Position numbers and translations under genes: made by a program. From contig KV748233.1 of NCBI GenBank assembly GCA_001692895.1, forward strand, positions 868,001-932,000: a stretch of 64,000 nucleotides of DNA, read 5' to 3'. The stretch comes from Cenococcum geophilum 1.58 (taxonomy: Eukaryota; Ascomycota; Dothideomycetes; Gloniales; Gloniaceae). Under the pieces are notes generated by a model. It was not told the DNA's origin. It did no database searches and was given only the letters and a program-made list of their open reading frames with translations. Shown piece by piece: positions 11,767 to 25,492 of the stretch (within the stretch, counting starts at the first letter, position 1; every line of letters begins with the position of its first letter).

Positions 11767-12500
11767 CTTATACTAATTATATACTTAAAGATATGGCCTA
11801 TATACGCGATTAAAGAATATTAACGTCCTTACGTTAAGTAGAAAATATATAATCTTATTAATTAATTACACTACTATAATAGTTTATAACTACACTTTTA
11901 ATAATATAGATCTTATATAGCCTACTTAATATTCTACTTTTAAAAGGGTTGTAAAAGAGTTACCGCTAGCCCCTAGATTATAAGGCCCTAGTTATTTAGC
12001 AGAACAATTAACCGCCTACGTATAGCTTTCTAATTAGTACGCATAGATTACAGCTTTAAGGACACGTTATTAATATAAAGGAGAGATGATTATAGTACTA
12101 TATATTAGTAGAACTTTATATAAAGTTTTTATAGAGCTAGGGAGAATGGGGATGTATATTATAGTGACTTAGTTAATTAAAACTTTAGCACTATAATGCA
12201 ATGAGCGCAAGCCTATATAATTAGTAGTCTATAAACAAGGATATTAAGCTAAGAAGTAGAAGGTGGTAAAGGATACGTCTATATATATACCGAGTCTTAA
12301 GCGAGCCCCTAACTAGACCCTATAATAGTACTATTATAATATATTAGCGTCTACCTAAATACTAAAAGCGCGTAACTCGTAAGGAAGTAATATTTTATTA
12401 AATTACTAATTAAGTAAAAAGTAGAATAAATATAAGAAGCTTAATAGCCTATATATTATCACACAACCTATTATATATATATTACTAAGCTTAAAGAGAC
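11767..12500. other. AT-rich stretch without a recognisable gene
   Basis: No open frame or known domain is visible. At about 12160-12270 the sequence matches the reverse complement of the right part of the H LTR (shared GCGCAAGCCTATATAATTAG and TCTATAAACAAGGAT-like runs). It therefore probably holds a decayed, inverted LTR fragment. The rest I cannot assign. Confidence 0.5.
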
Positions 12501-12930
12501 TAACGTGTTCTACTAGTTAGTAGAACACCCTAGTTAGTAAGATACCCTAAAATCTACTAAAAATTAGAAAAACTGCACCTTAATATCTTAATAATGGCTT
12601 AATAATAAATTCTAAATTTTTATAATTAGCCTTTCATACCTACTTTAAGACTCCTATTAAAGTTCTAAAGTAATAAACCTGGCTGTTATTAAGATATTGG
12701 GGTTTTAGCCCCTAATTTTAAACTAAATTGCAATATTTTTTAGAGCTACTTAATAGATTATTTTTTAAATCTAATAAGAGGTTTAAAATAGATATAAAAG
12801 GCTAATTATAAAACTTTGGAATTTATTATTAAGCTATTACTAAGATATTAAGGTGTAGTTTTTCTAATTTTTAGTGGTTTTTGGGGTGTCCTACTAACTA
12901 GAGTGTCCCACTAACTAGTAGCATACGTTA
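12501..12930. mobile_element. 430-bp inverted-repeat element (MITE-like)
   Basis: Both ends form inverted repeats of about 130 bp. Left: TAACGT, three bases, CTACTAGTTAGT. Right, reverse complemented: TAACGT, three bases, CTACTAGTTAGT. Subterminal copies of CTAGTTAGT plus ACACCC-like bases are repeated in each arm. The centre has no coding capacity. Length, long arms and TA at the ends suggest a non-autonomous DNA element, possibly Tc1/mariner-like; no transposase is nearby. Confidence 0.72.
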
Positions 12931-13032
12931 CTTAAGCATCTTCCCCCTTATTAATATATTCCTATTATAGAAAAGTAATTAATTATAAAGAAGATTAGTT
13001 TAACTTAACTTATTGGCTTATTAGGTTAAATT

Positions 13033-13474
13033 TGTAACGGAACCTTATAGTAGGTACTATAATAGGCTCGTTATTAGGCTAGGTATATAGGTAATATAAA
13101 TTAAAGTTAATAATATAATAATAACTGGTGGAGTAGTTGCCTAATAAATTAACTCTAATTATATTCTAAGAATTCCTATAAGGAAGGAACTATCTAGGTA
13201 GGGATTAAGGGTCCTTAAATACACAACCGTACTCCTATAAAATCCTTCTTATATATAATATACGTATACTCTATCTACTCTATTATAGATTATATAGATC
13301 CTATAGATTATATAGATTATATAGATTATATAGATTACGTTATATAACCTTAGTTACTATTCCTCGTTATATAGCTCTATCGGCTCTATTTTAAATTATA
13401 CTTATATTAATTAACTAGCTTCTTTTAACTCTTCCCTAAGTAGTTATAATATTATACTTAAAGCGTCCGTAATA
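13033..13474 (-). repeat. C1 3' LTR (minus orientation)
   Basis: Read on the minus strand this matches the 423-bp LTRs of C2 and C3, from TATTACGGACGC (here decayed) to TCCGTTACA. It is about 20 bp longer because of an expanded (GATTATATA) run near 13285-13335. It marks the 3' end of C1, which is transcribed leftwards. The C1 5' end is outside the window. Confidence 0.85.
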
Positions 13475-14571
13475 CTATCTCCCTCCTTTTTATCTTCGTT
13501 CTTAAAGATTTCTAATATCTTTAAGTTATTTACTAGAGGTATAATGTCTATTTAATTAATTTGGTTAATATTATTGCTTATTATACTTAAAGTAATTTCT
13601 TCTTCTTTAACTGCTCGTTATATTCGCACTATTGCTGCAATATTATCTCTTAGTAAGATTATACCGTCTCTGTATTCTTGCTGTTTAAAAAAGGGGTTAG
13701 TTTATATTATGTTAGCAAACCTATCTTTACAATAACCGTTTTCTTATTTAAAGTGTACTAAAGCGAATATTTATTCGTCCTATAACGTTCGCTTTACCTT
13801 TAATACTAAATATATACGACCTATTACTCTTAATAGTCGTCTAGTTCCCTAATTAATTTATCTTAGGGTTTTATATTTAATCTACTGCTATATAGCTAGA
13901 TAATAAACTATCTATTACTCTAGCGGAGTTGCGCCGCTCTTATAACGTAGAACAGGAGGCTGCTAATGCTTAGTAATAGGCCCTTAAGTCTTACCTTGCG
14001 GCGTTTACTTAGTTAATCCATTTTAAGAAGGTTCGTAAAAAGGTTTATTTTAAAGAGTAGAAACTTATAGAATAGGGTTTATAGGAACTTAGTAATAAAA
14101 GAACGGATTCTTTTTTTACTAAGAAGGAAATAAATCTAAGTAGCTTAGTAACTGCTCTTCTTAGGTCCCCCTTAGGTGACTTATTTTTTAGCAATCCTTT
14201 TTTATTAATACTACCTAACCTAATTTTTTTTAATACTCCTATACCTTTCCTATAGCGTTCTTTAGGTTTTTTAATAGTTTCTAGGTAGTCTTATTATAGC
14301 CTATTTACCTTATTTTATACTATATTTTGTTATTAATATCCTTATAACTAACAATCTTTAAAACTTGCTATTTATCCTTTTCTTATCCTTTATACGTGTC
14401 TGCTTTATAAACTAGTAGCTTAATATTCCTATATACTAGCTCTAGCATTATAATATACTATATAGGGTAGATCTTTATTTTAGCTAGTAGGTTTAATTTA
14501 AACGTAACTAGTAAAATTCTTTATTTAATTTTAAAAGGTCCTAGTTTAATATGGTCTAACTTCTTACTTAA
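13475..14571 (-). pseudogene. pol: C1 3' internal region and pol C-terminus, first piece
   Basis: On the minus strand this is the region between pol and LTR of the C family followed by the pol C-terminus with chromodomain. It is split at 14571 by C2: the minus strand runs through TAACTTCTTACTTAG across the insertion site and resumes at 22455 as expected from C3. On the plus strand at about 13860-14190 the possible antisense frame described for C3 is also readable (KKVYFKE, KLIE and GL-ELSNK-like segments). Confidence 0.82.
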
Positions 14572-14994
14572 TATTATAGACGCTTTAAGTACAATATTAC
14601 AACTACTTAGAGAAGAGTCAGAAGAAGCTAGTTAGTTAATTTAGGTATAGTCTAGGATGGAGCCGGTAGAACTATATAACGAGGAATAGTAGCTAAGGTT
14701 ATATAATATGCTATGTATTAAATAAGAGAAACGAGAGGAACTTACGTACCTTATATATAAGACGTATATTATATATAAGAAGGATTTTATAAAAGTACGG
14801 TTGTGTATTTAAGGACCCTTAGTCCCTATCTAGATAGTTCCTTTTTTATAATAATTCTTAGAATATAATTAGAGTTAATCTATTAGGTAACTACTCCACT
14901 AGTTATTATTACGTTATTAACTTTAATTTGCATTATCTATATACCTAGCCTAATAATAAGCCTATTATAGTTCCTACTATAAGGTTCCGTTATA
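14572..14994 (+). repeat. C2 5' LTR
   Basis: It is 423 bp. Ancestral ends TGTTACGGA and TCCGTTACA form a 9-bp inverted repeat; here they have decayed to TATTATAGA and TCCGTTATA. Same length as its 3' partner at 22032-22454 and as both C3 LTRs. Confidence 0.9.
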
Positions 14995-15039
14995 TAATTA
15001 CTACCTAGTTACGGTATTAAATATAAAAAGTTAAATAAT

Positions 15040-18000
15040 ATGCCACTAAAAGCACCAGCTATAACGCTATTAACGGCGGCAACTACTTTAAGGTTAAGTA
15101 ATAACATTAATATAGCAGACACTAACTTATATCAACTTATAACGGTTAAATAATTATAAGAGATAGTTAACTAGTTAATAGAAAATAATATAACGTTGGA
15201 AAATATGATTAATAGGATTAGAGCGGCGAAGATTAAGTTACTATTAATTAAGAGATTCTTAGGAGAAAGGTCTAAGCTTAAAGGATTTCTTATATAAATG
15301 CATTTTAAGGTTATATAAGAAGGGGTAAAGCTACTAATATTTATGGATTAAATAGCTTACGCGGGACTATTCCTATTAGGAAGAGCACTTAAGTAGTTTA
15401 AGCCTTACCTTATAGAAATATAGGTAAATGGAATAACGACTACCAACTAAGATATACAATTTATATTCTTAAATTGGGAAGGGTTTACGGAGTAACTTAT
15501 ATAAATATTTAGAGACCTAGAATTAATAACTATAGTGGGGAAAAAACTCTAAAATATTACGTAATAAACTTTAGTAATTAAGAATACAACGTAGTTCTAG
15601 ACGTTAGTAATATAAGTAGAGTAAAATAATAGGGCGCTTATGGCACAGTATAAGTAGGGACTTAAGGCTAAAGTCTAGGATGTAATTATCCTAATAGAAG
15701 ATATGGATACCCTAAGGGAGCTAATAGATTAAGCGATTAAGATTAATAATTAGATCTACTAAAGGGAATAGGCTAAGAAAGGTTAAAATAGAGTTCTATA
15801 GTTATATAAGGCGTAGAGCGCGTAATAACTAAAGCTAAGTTAGAAACTATAGTATGGCGCAAAGCTAATAGACCTAAGTAGTACTAAAGAAGCCTATAAG
15901 AGATAGAGTAAGAAATTATAAAAACCTAAAGGATAAGGATTAAGTAATTAAAGGTCTAAGGAGCAAAGGCTAAATTAGGGATCTTAATAGCAGAAGACGT
16001 TTAGGCGGACTTTATAATAAGAAAAATGGTTTAAAAAAGGAGCTTACATAAATTGCGGAAAATAAGGTTATTATATTAGAGACTATAAAAGTAGTTAGAG
16101 CTACTATATAGTAAAAGGAATAAGACTAGCAGACGATATATATATATAGAGGGATAATAATATGCTATAAGGAACAAAAGAGTGTTTAATTAAAAGTTTT
16201 GCGTTTTATTATAATAACGTATACTAAATTTATAAGGACGCTAAGTACGGCGTAAGCTATTAACTATAAAAGCTATATTTAGCGGAATATAAAGGAACTA
16301 ATAAACTAGTTCATAGATCGGATATTAAGGACAATAAATTTAATATAGGCGAAATATTTTATAACAATAAGGTAATAAAAGTGGCTTACTAGGAGTATAT
16401 AGACCTTAAAGATATTATACTAAAGGTAGAGGATAATTCTACTATAGAATAGGGAATATTAGTAGGGATTAAGACCCCACTAGACACGATATCTATCGCT
16501 TTATAAGACGTAAGAGAAGTAGGGTAGTAAACTACTTTAGCACTCAATAAAGGCAAAAGGCTAAAGGCTTAAGATTCTTAAGATAAGATAAAAAACGACT
16601 AAGATTCTTAAAATAAGATAAGGTAAGCTTAAGGACCTATAATAGACGATAACTAATAGAGCAGAGCAGTAGCTTAGTTTAAAGATATATAAATAAGCTT
16701 GGGACAAAGTTTCCTACGGGTATAAGATTCTTAAGACAAGATAAGTAAGATTTAAGACTCTTAAGAAGAGATAAAAATACTAAGTAAGCCTAGTTAGACT
16801 AAGGCTAGGGTAAGGCTTAAGATAAAAGCAAGCTTAGGATTAAGAATCTAAAAGGGTTAAGAATTTAGAGTATAAATAAAGACACCTATAAATAAGAGGT
16901 AAGAGGCTTTTTTATAGATTAGAGAATTTGTAGTATAAATAGTGATTAGACTAGGAGACAGATATATAAACCTAAAAGACTTACTAAGAGAATATAGTGT
17001 TTGGCCTAAGGATTAAAGAATTAATACTAAGATTAAGAAGTAAGAAGACTTTAAGGATTTATCTATAAGACGTAAACCAAAAGAAACCATAGAAGAATTT
17101 AGATAAAAAATTATTGTATAGCAAGAATAGAAACTAGATAAGAGATCTAGTATATTAGGATATATAAGGAATAGAGTACTAGTATAAAGAATTACTAATA
17201 GGCCTAGGGTAGGTATATTAAGAGCTAAGTAGCTTACCGAACTAGAAAATAAAGAGGATTTAAGGATTCCTACCAGATTTAAGGAACGATATACTAAAGG
17301 CTGTTATAATATAGTAATAAGAAGATACTTCCTTACGGACGAGCCGTATATATTTAAAGGGTTATACTAAAAGTAGTATAGACAACGACATAATAATAAG
17401 TAGGAAGATTTCTATATATAGTTAGATAAAAAAGTTATCTAGGACCACCTAATTATAGAAAAGGCTATAAGTTATATTAAAGGAGCCTTAATTATAATAT
17501 TAAAAGGTCTAAAGGAGTAATTAGAGAACTAGAGAAGCGAGAGGCAAATTATAGTACCTATAAACGAAGTCGTAACGCTTAAATTAATATAAGAAAGGTT
17601 TAAACTTAAGAATGAAGATAAGCTAAGAGTTAACCTAAAATACCTAGCATATTATATGTTAGTATAGATTATATATATAGATAATATATATAATATATAT
17701 AGAGTACTAAAAGATAAGAACCGAAAGTACCTAGTAAGGATGCATTAGTTATTAAATAAAGCAAAGTATAAAAACGCTAAGTATATATATAGTTAGTACT
17801 TAGTAAAAGTTTAAGAGTTAGGAGACTTAACGCTTTAACTAAAAAGATTTCTTACGGAAAAATACTTAGATGGACAATAGTAGTGGGAATGCCTAGAAAA
17901 TATATATCTATAGTATATTAAAGACAAAAAGCAAACTAGGTATTAGCTAAAGAGTAAGCTAAATATAATAGGATTAAGTANCTAATAGTTAGGAAAAGTA

Positions 18001-18075
18001 GAGGCCTATAAAACTAGAGGGAATTAGTAGTAGAGCTTTAAACCCTTAAAGGAATTTAAGGATAATACCTAAATT
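15040..18075 (+). pseudogene. gag: C2 gag-like first frame
   Basis: The ATG (MPLKAP) opens a frame of about 1,010 codons, full of TAA/TAG at Gln/Trp sites. The zinc knuckle at 16042 reads Y-I-N-C-G-K-x-G-Y-Y-x-R-D-Y: only one of the four C-C-H-C ligands remains. After it lies a region with repeated DS-x-DE/K-I units (about 16565-16775). The pol motifs are in a frame offset by -1 from this one, the same offset as in C3. Confidence 0.82.
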
Positions 18076-21000
18076 TATAGGTTAAATAATAAGATTAGTA
18101 GTTTAAAGCGCTAATAAATAGTGGAGTAATATAAAACTATATTTTACTAGCAGCAGTTAAGAGAATAGGATTATCTTATAGATAGAAGGAGCAACCTTAC
18201 CTATTAGTTATAATTTTAGAAGATCTAATAGCCTATAGAGAAGGGATTATTAATCTTAAAATAGGACCTATTTAGATAACTATTAAAGGAAGACGAATTA
18301 AGATATCTTTTAATATCCTACTATTAAGATAGGATAAGGTAGTATTAGGGATGCCTTAGTTATAGAAATATAATCTAAGGATTAATTAGATTATAGGTTA
18401 GGTTAATATTAGGGATACTTAATACTATAAAATGTAACAGTAAGCTAAGTTAGTATAGTACTAAGTAGGGGCAATCTATAAAGAAATAGAAAAAGGACTA
18501 AGTTATATACTAAAGAGATACTATAAGTATAGCAAAAAACTATAGTTACTAGAAAGTAAAAAGCTGTTAGATTATATAGTATAGGATTATAAAATAGAAT
18601 TAGAACTAGGAATAAGTCTAAGGTTCTTTCTAATTTATAAGCTTACTAAAGAAGAGGGTAGAGCACTTAAAGAGTTTATCTAAGAAAACTTACAAAAGGG
18701 ATATATTAGACTATTATAGTTATTAATAGGTTATTCAGTACTATTTATACTAAAGAAGAATAGAAAACTAAGGTTATGCATTAACTATAGATAGTTAAAT
18801 AGCATTACTAGAAAGGATAGGTATCCTTTACCCTTAATTAGCGAAATTTAAGACAAGATAGGTATACTATTAGATTAGAATTAAGGAAGGCAACAATAGA
18901 AAGCAGTCTTTAGGTTAAAGAAAGGACTATATAAACTATTAGTTATATAATTCGGGCTTATAAACGCACTAGCGATGTTTTAAAAACGTATTAGTAATAT
19001 ATTAGGAGAATACTTAGATAAATTTATTATAGTATATCTTAACAATATTATTATCTACTTAATAACTAAGGAAGAATATAGAGAATACGTTAAATAGGTT
19101 TTAAAGAGACTATAGGAAGAATAGATACTAGTAGCAATTAAGAAATATAAGTTCTTTACTAAGAAGACCAATTTTATTAGATTTATTATTAAACTAGGCT
19201 AACTTAGCATAAATCTAAAAAAGATTAAGGCTATAGTAAATTAGTAAGAACTAGAGAATATTACGCAATTAAGATTATTTTTAGGGTTTTATAATTACTG
19301 TAGAAGGTTTATAGCGCAATAGTTAAAGGATATTAAGCCATTTACGTAATTAATAAAGAAAGAAGAACTATAGGTATAAGAAAAGGAGTAATAAAAATTA
19401 TTTAAAAAAGTTAAAAAGTTGTTTACCTAGAAGCTAGTTCTTAAGATCTATTAACTAGGACTAGAGATAGTTATAAAAACAAATATATTAAACTATATAC
19501 TAGGGGCGTACTTTATATAAAGATATTAAGATAAATAGCACCTAGTAGTATACTATAGTTGGAAGATAATACTATTAGAGTTAAACTATAATATCTATAA
19601 TAAGGAGTTATTAGGTATAGTTATAGTACTAAAGAAATAAAAAGCATTCTTATAAGGTATAGAGAAACTATTTATAGTTAAAATAGATTATAAAAACCTA
19701 ATAGGATTTCTAATAATAAAGGAACTTAACTAAAAATAGGTTAAATAGGCAGAGATACTTATAGAATACTATTTTAAGATTTAATATACTAAAGGTACAG
19801 ACAATATAAGGGCAGATACTCTAAGTTAAAAAGCTAAACTATAGAACGACAAAAAGCTATTAGGGGCTTTACTGCAAAAAGATATAGATAGATTAATTAG
19901 GTATAATTATCTAAAAATTATAGTAATTTAGGAAGAACTAAAGAGAGTTTATAAGTTATTAGGAAGCTTTTAGGTATAAAGAATTTTAAAAGCATAGCTA
20001 AAAGATCTATAGATAGATATATATAAAAATTAAGAAATAAAGTATATCCTAAAAAGCATAGCAGAGTAATTTATAGAAGAATTCTATAAAGGATTAACTT
20101 AAGAATATAATAGCGCTATAGGCTTAGTATTAAGACTTTAGGAGAAATATATTATTAATAAAATCTAGGGCTTAGTATAGAAAGTTATAAAGGAATATCT
20201 AAATTATTAAAGAAATAAATTAATAAGGCATAAGCTATATAGAGGGCTATAACCTATTTAAAATACTAGAGAGACTATAGGAGGTTATATTATAGGACTT
20301 TATTATTAAGTTATTAAAGTTAAGAGATCTTATTACCGGATAAGATTATAATATAATCTTAGTAATAATAGATAAGCTTATAGAGTAGGGATACTTTATA
20401 GCATATATAGAAGAAATATTAGTAGAAGATATTACTAGAATCTATATTAAGGAAGTATTTATAAAATATAGAGTACTAGGTAAGATTTATAGTAGTATTT
20501 TAGGAGGTATTCTTAGCGGAATAAGGAGTTAGAGCAATAATTTTTACCGCATATTATCCGCAGATAGACGGTTAGATAGAAAGATTAAATTAAACATAGA
20601 ATAGTATCTAAGGCATTATATTAATTACGCATAAAATAATTAGGTATCGCTATTATTAGTTATATATTTTATATACAATATAACACTATAAGAAGGAATA
20701 GGTATATTACTATTTAAGGCAAATTATAAATATAAGCTAAGAATATTATTATTACTATAATAAGTAAAAAAAACAAGTAGTATAGCTAAAAAAAGAATAA
20801 AGACGTTAATAAATCTTTATATAAACTTTATGGAATTAATAACAAAAGTATAAGAAAGAATAAAAAAGTACTATAATACTAAGAGATCTAAGGGACTAGA
20901 TCTTAAGGAGGGAGATAAAGTATAGCTACTATATAAAAATTTTAAAAGTTAACGGCTAAGTAAGAAGTTAAACTATGTTAGACTAGGGCCTTTTAAAATT

Positions 21001-21440
21001 ATATAAAGGATTTTACTAGTTACGTTTAAATTAAACCTACTAGCTAAAATAAAGATCTACCCTATATAGTATATTATAATACTAGAGCTAGTATATAGGA
21101 ATATTAAGCTACTAGTTTATAAAGCAGATATATATAGAGGATAAGAAGAAGATAAATAGTAAGTTTTAAAGATTATTAGTTATAAGGATGTTAATAATAA
21201 AATATAGTATAAGGTTAAGTAAATAGGCTATACTAAAACTACTTAGGAGCTACTAGAGAACCTAAAGAACGCTATAGGAAAGGTATAGGAGTATTAGAAG
21301 AAATTAAGTTAGGTAGTATTAATAAAAAAGGATTACTAAAGAATAAGTTACCTAAGGGGGACCTAAGAAGAGCAGTTGTTAAACTACTTAAATCTATTTC
21401 CTTCTCTATTAAAAGAGAATCCGTTTTTATATTACTAAGT
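18076..21440 (+). pseudogene. pol: C2 pol: protease, reverse transcriptase, RNase H, integrase, chromodomain
   Basis: Order: protease with D-S-G-A changed to N-S-G-V at 18117; reverse transcriptase with the YLDD box read as YLNN at 19035; RNase H; integrase zinc finger and core; HPQTDG-like motif near 20550; chromodomain at about 21167-21300. A deletion of about 36 bp near 18861 removes the first catalytic strand of reverse transcriptase (KIDLR in C1 and C3). A deletion of about 22 bp near 20485 removes the LDRDL-like strand of integrase. The enzyme is lost several times over. Confidence 0.88.
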
Positions 21441-22031
21441 TTTTATAGACCCTATTTTATAAGCTTTTACTTCTTAAAACGGAACTTTTTATAAACCTTC
21501 TTAAGACGAAGTAAATAAGCAGATGCCGCGATATGAGTATTTAAGGCCTTCTGTTCCGCATTCTAAGAACATTTTAACTTAATAAGGGCTTAAGATAGTT
21601 TACTATCTAGCCGCGTAGTAGTAGATTAAATATAAAACCCTAAGACAAATTAATTAGGGAACTAGACGACTATTAAAAGTAATAGGTTGCGTATATTTAG
21701 TATTAGAGGTAAAGTAAACATTATAGAATAAATAAATATTTACTTTAGTGCACTTTAAGTAAAAGAACAGTTGTTATAAAGATGGGTTTACTAATATAAT
21801 ATAAACTAACCCCTCTTTTAAATAGCGAGAATATAAAGATAGTATAATCTTACTAAGAGATAATATTGCAGTAATAGTATAAGCACGACGTTAGGCGTAT
21901 AAAGAAGAAATTACTTTAGGTATAATAAGTAACGATATTAACCAGATTAATTAAACGGATATTATACCTCTAGTAAATAACTTAAAGATATTAGAAATCT
22001 TTAAAACCAAAAATAAAGAGAAGGGAAATAG
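21441..22031 (+). other. C2 3' internal region
   Basis: It lies between pol and the 3' LTR. It matches the corresponding part of C3, including the possible minus-strand frame (about 21330-21630, overlapping the pol end). It ends in the polypurine tract. Confidence 0.7.
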
Positions 22032-22454
22032 TATTACGGACGCTTTAAGTATAATATTATAACTATTTAGAGAAGAGTCGGAAGAAGCTAGTTAGTTAAT
22101 TTAGGTATAGTTTAGAATAGAGCTGGTAGAACTATATAATAAGGAATAGTAGCTAAGGTTATATAATATACTACGTATTAAATAAGAGGAACAAAAGGAA
22201 CTTATATACCTTATATATAAGATATATATTATATATAAGAAGGATTTTATAAGAGTACGGTTATATATTTAAGGACCCTTAGTCCCTACCTAGATAGTTC
22301 CTTCTTTATAGTAATTCTTAGAATATAATTAAAATTAATCTATTAGGTAACTACTCCACCAGTTATTATTACGTTATTAACTTTAATTTGCATTACCTAT
22401 ATACCTAGCCTAATAATAAGCCTATTGTAGTTCCTACTACAAGGTTTCATTACA
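22032..22454 (+). repeat. C2 3' LTR
   Basis: It is 423 bp, TATTACGGACGC to TTTCATTACA, paired with 14572-14994 and followed by the target duplication CTTAG. Confidence 0.92.
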
Positions 22455-24755
22455 CTTAGTTATTAATTCTTAAAATTCTTATATAGTAGCTATACTTTAT
22501 CTCCTTCCTTAAGATCTAGCCCCTTAGATCTCTTAGCATTATAGTACTTTTTTATTCTCTATTATATAATTTTTATTAATTCTATAAAGTCTATATAAAG
22601 ATTTATTAATATCTTTATTCTTTCTTTAGCTATACTACTTATTTTCTTTATTTGCTATAATAATAACAATATTCTTAGCTTATATCCGTAATTTGCCTTA
22701 AATAGTAATATACCTATCCCTTTTTATGGCGTTATATTATATATAAACTATATAACTAGTAATAATAATACCTANTTATTCTATATATAATTAATATAGT
22801 ACTTTAGATACTGCTTTAGTGTCTAGTTTATCCTTTCTATTTAACCATCTATCTATAGGTAATAGATAGTAAAAGTTACTACTCTAACTCCTTATTCCGC
22901 TAAGAATACCTCCTAAAATACTACTATAAATCTTAGATCTTTATTTAATATAATTTTACTTAGTACTCTATATTTTATAAATACTTCTTTAATATAGATT
23001 CTAGCGATATTTTCTATTAATATTTTTTTTATATATGCTATAAAGTATCCCTACTTTATAAGCTTATTTACTATTACTAAGATTATATTATAATTTTATC
23101 CGGTAATAGGGTCTCTTAACTTTAATAACTTAATAATAAAGTCCTATAATATAACCTCCTATAGTCTCTCTAGTATTTTAATAGGTTATAGCCCTCTATA
23201 TAGCTTATACCTTATTAATTTATTTCTTTAGTAATCTAGATATTCTTTAGTAATTTTTCGCGCTAATTTTTAAATTCTATTAATAATATACTCCTCTTAG
23301 AATCTTAATACTAAGCCTATAGCTCTATTGTGTCCTTAAGTTATTCCCTTATAGAAATCCTCTATAAAGTATTCTGCTATGCTTTTTAGGATATACTTTA
23401 CCTCTTAATTTTTATATATATTTATCTATAGATCTTCTAGCTATACTTTTAAAATTCTTTTTACCTAAAAGCTTTTTAGTAACTTATAAACTCGTTCTAG
23501 TTCCCCTTAAGTTACTATAATTTTTAGATAATTATACCTAATTAGTCTATCTATATCTTTTTATAGTAAAGCCCCTAATGGCTTTTTATTGTTCTATAGT
23601 TTAGCTTTTTAACTTAGAGCATCTACTTATATATTATCTATACCCTTAGTATATTAAATCTTAAAATAGTATTTTATAAGCATCTCTACCTATCTAACCT
23701 ATCTTTAATTAAGTTTCTTTGTTATTAGGAATTCTGTTAAGTTCTTATAATCTATCTTAACTATAAATAGTTTCTCTATACATTATAAAAATACTTTTTA
23801 TTTCTTTAGTACTATAACTATACCTAATAACTCCTTATTATAGATGTTATAGTTTAACTCTAGTAATATTATCTTTTAACTATAGTATACTACTAGGTAC
23901 TATCTATTTTAATATTTTTATATAAAGTATACCCCTAGTATATAGTCTAATATATCTATTTTTATAACTATTTCTAGTCCTAGTTAATAGATTTTAAGAA
24001 CTAGCTCCTAGGTAAATAATTCTTTAACTTTCTTAAATAACTCCTACTGTTCTTCTTTTTTTATTAATTATATAAATAGTTTAATATCCTTTAACTATTG
24101 CGCTATAAACCTTCTATAGTAATTGCAAACCCCTAAAAAATTTTTAACTATATAATATTCTCTAGTTCTTACTAATTTATTATAGCCTTAATCTTCTTTA
24201 AATCTATACTAAGTTAGCCTAGTTTAATAATAAATTTAATAAAATCGGTCTTTCTAGTAAAGAACTTGTATTTCTTAATTACTATTAGCATCTGTTTTTT
24301 CTACAGTCTCTTTAAAACCTATTTAATGTATTCTCTATATTCTTCCTTAGTTATAAAGTAGATAATAATATTATTAAGGTATACTATAACAAATTTATCT
24401 AAGTGTTCTTCTAATATATTATTAATATACTTCTAGAACGTTACTAGTACATTTATAAGCCTAAATTATATAATTAATAGTTTATATAGTTATTCCTTTA
24501 ATTTAAAGGCTGCCTTTTATTTATTACCTTCCTTAATCCTAATCTAATAGTATGCCTATCTTAGATCTATCTTTATAAAGATTTATATATTACCTATCCT
24601 ATTTTAGATTTCGCTAATTAAGGGTAAAGAATACCTATCCTTTCTAGTAATACTGTTTAACTATCTATAGTCGATATATAGCCTTAGTTTACTATTCTTC
24701 TTTAGTATAAATAGTACTAGATAGCTTACTAATAACTATAATAGTCTAATATATC
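22455..24755 (-). pseudogene. pol: C1 pol, second piece (integrase to reverse transcriptase)
   Basis: On the minus strand this continues C1 pol from the integrase C-terminus through RNase H to reverse transcriptase. The YxDD box reads YLNN at about 24362-24385, with both aspartates lost. The KIDLR strand and the integrase LNKDL (from LDRDL) strand are present, so the deletions in C2 are private to C2. The frame is cut at 24755 by the G2a LTR. One ambiguous base lies near 22775. Confidence 0.87.
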
Positions 24756-24942
24756 TGTTACGGCACTAACCTAACGCATAATATTTTATACTATCTCGTA
24801 CTATTTCCTATTGTTAGCTAGCCCACTACTAGTAACTTAGCGGCCGGCCCTACTATTTATATACAATACCCCCTTTCTACCTTCTTCCCCTCTTTATACT
24901 ATAACGTAGTTATTTAGTCTACTTTATTATAGCACTATAATA
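24756..24942 (+). repeat. G2a 5' LTR
   Basis: It is 187 bp, starting TGTTACGGCACTAACC and ending CTATAATA (ancestral CTATAACA). A leader to 25024 follows; its GAGCAAT end is duplicated around C3. Confidence 0.9.
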
Positions 24943-25024
24943 GTTTATAATATCTTTAATTTACGCCCTATTATAATTACTAATTCCTTATACCCTAGCT
25001 AATTAACCTTTACCCTAGAGCAAT

Positions 25025-25447
25025 TGTTACGGACGCTTTAAGTACAATATTATAACTACTTAGAGAAGAGTTAGAAGAAGCTAGTTAGTTAATTTAGGCA
25101 CGGTTTAGGATGGAACTGGTAGAGCTATATGACGAGGAATGGTAACCGAGGTCATATAACATGCTATGTATTAAACGAGAGGAACGGAAGGAACTTACGT
25201 ACCTTATATATAAGACGTATATTACGTATAAGAAGGATTTTATAAAAGTATAGTTGTGTATTTAAGGACCTTTAGTCCCTACCTAGATAGTTCCTTCCTT
25301 GTAGTAATTCTTAAAATATAATTAGAGTTAATCTGTTAGGTAACCACTCCACTAATTATTATTATATTATTGACTTTAATTTATATTACCTACATACCTA
25401 GCCTAATAACGAGCCCATTGTAGTTCTTACTATAAGGTTCCGTTACA
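25025..25447 (+). repeat. C3 5' LTR
   Basis: It has the best preserved ends in the family: TGTTACGGACGC at the left and GGTTCCGTTACA at the right. The bases that follow (TAATTACTACCTAGTTACGG) hold no obvious tRNA-complementary primer site. Confidence 0.92.
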
Positions 25448-25492
25448 TAATTACTACCTAGTTACGGTGTTAAATATAGAAAGTCGAATAAT

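Larger units (their letters stand above)
14572..22454 (+). mobile_element. C2: full-length chromodomain Ty3/Gypsy element
   Basis: It is 7,883 bp with two 423-bp LTRs, a polypurine tract (AGAGAAGGGAAATAG, 22017-22031) and target duplication CTTAA/CTTAG at 14567-14571 and 22455-22459, one G/A change apart. It is inserted in C1 in the opposite orientation. It is strongly RIP-mutated and carries two deletions in catalytic regions absent from C1 and C3. Confidence 0.92.
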
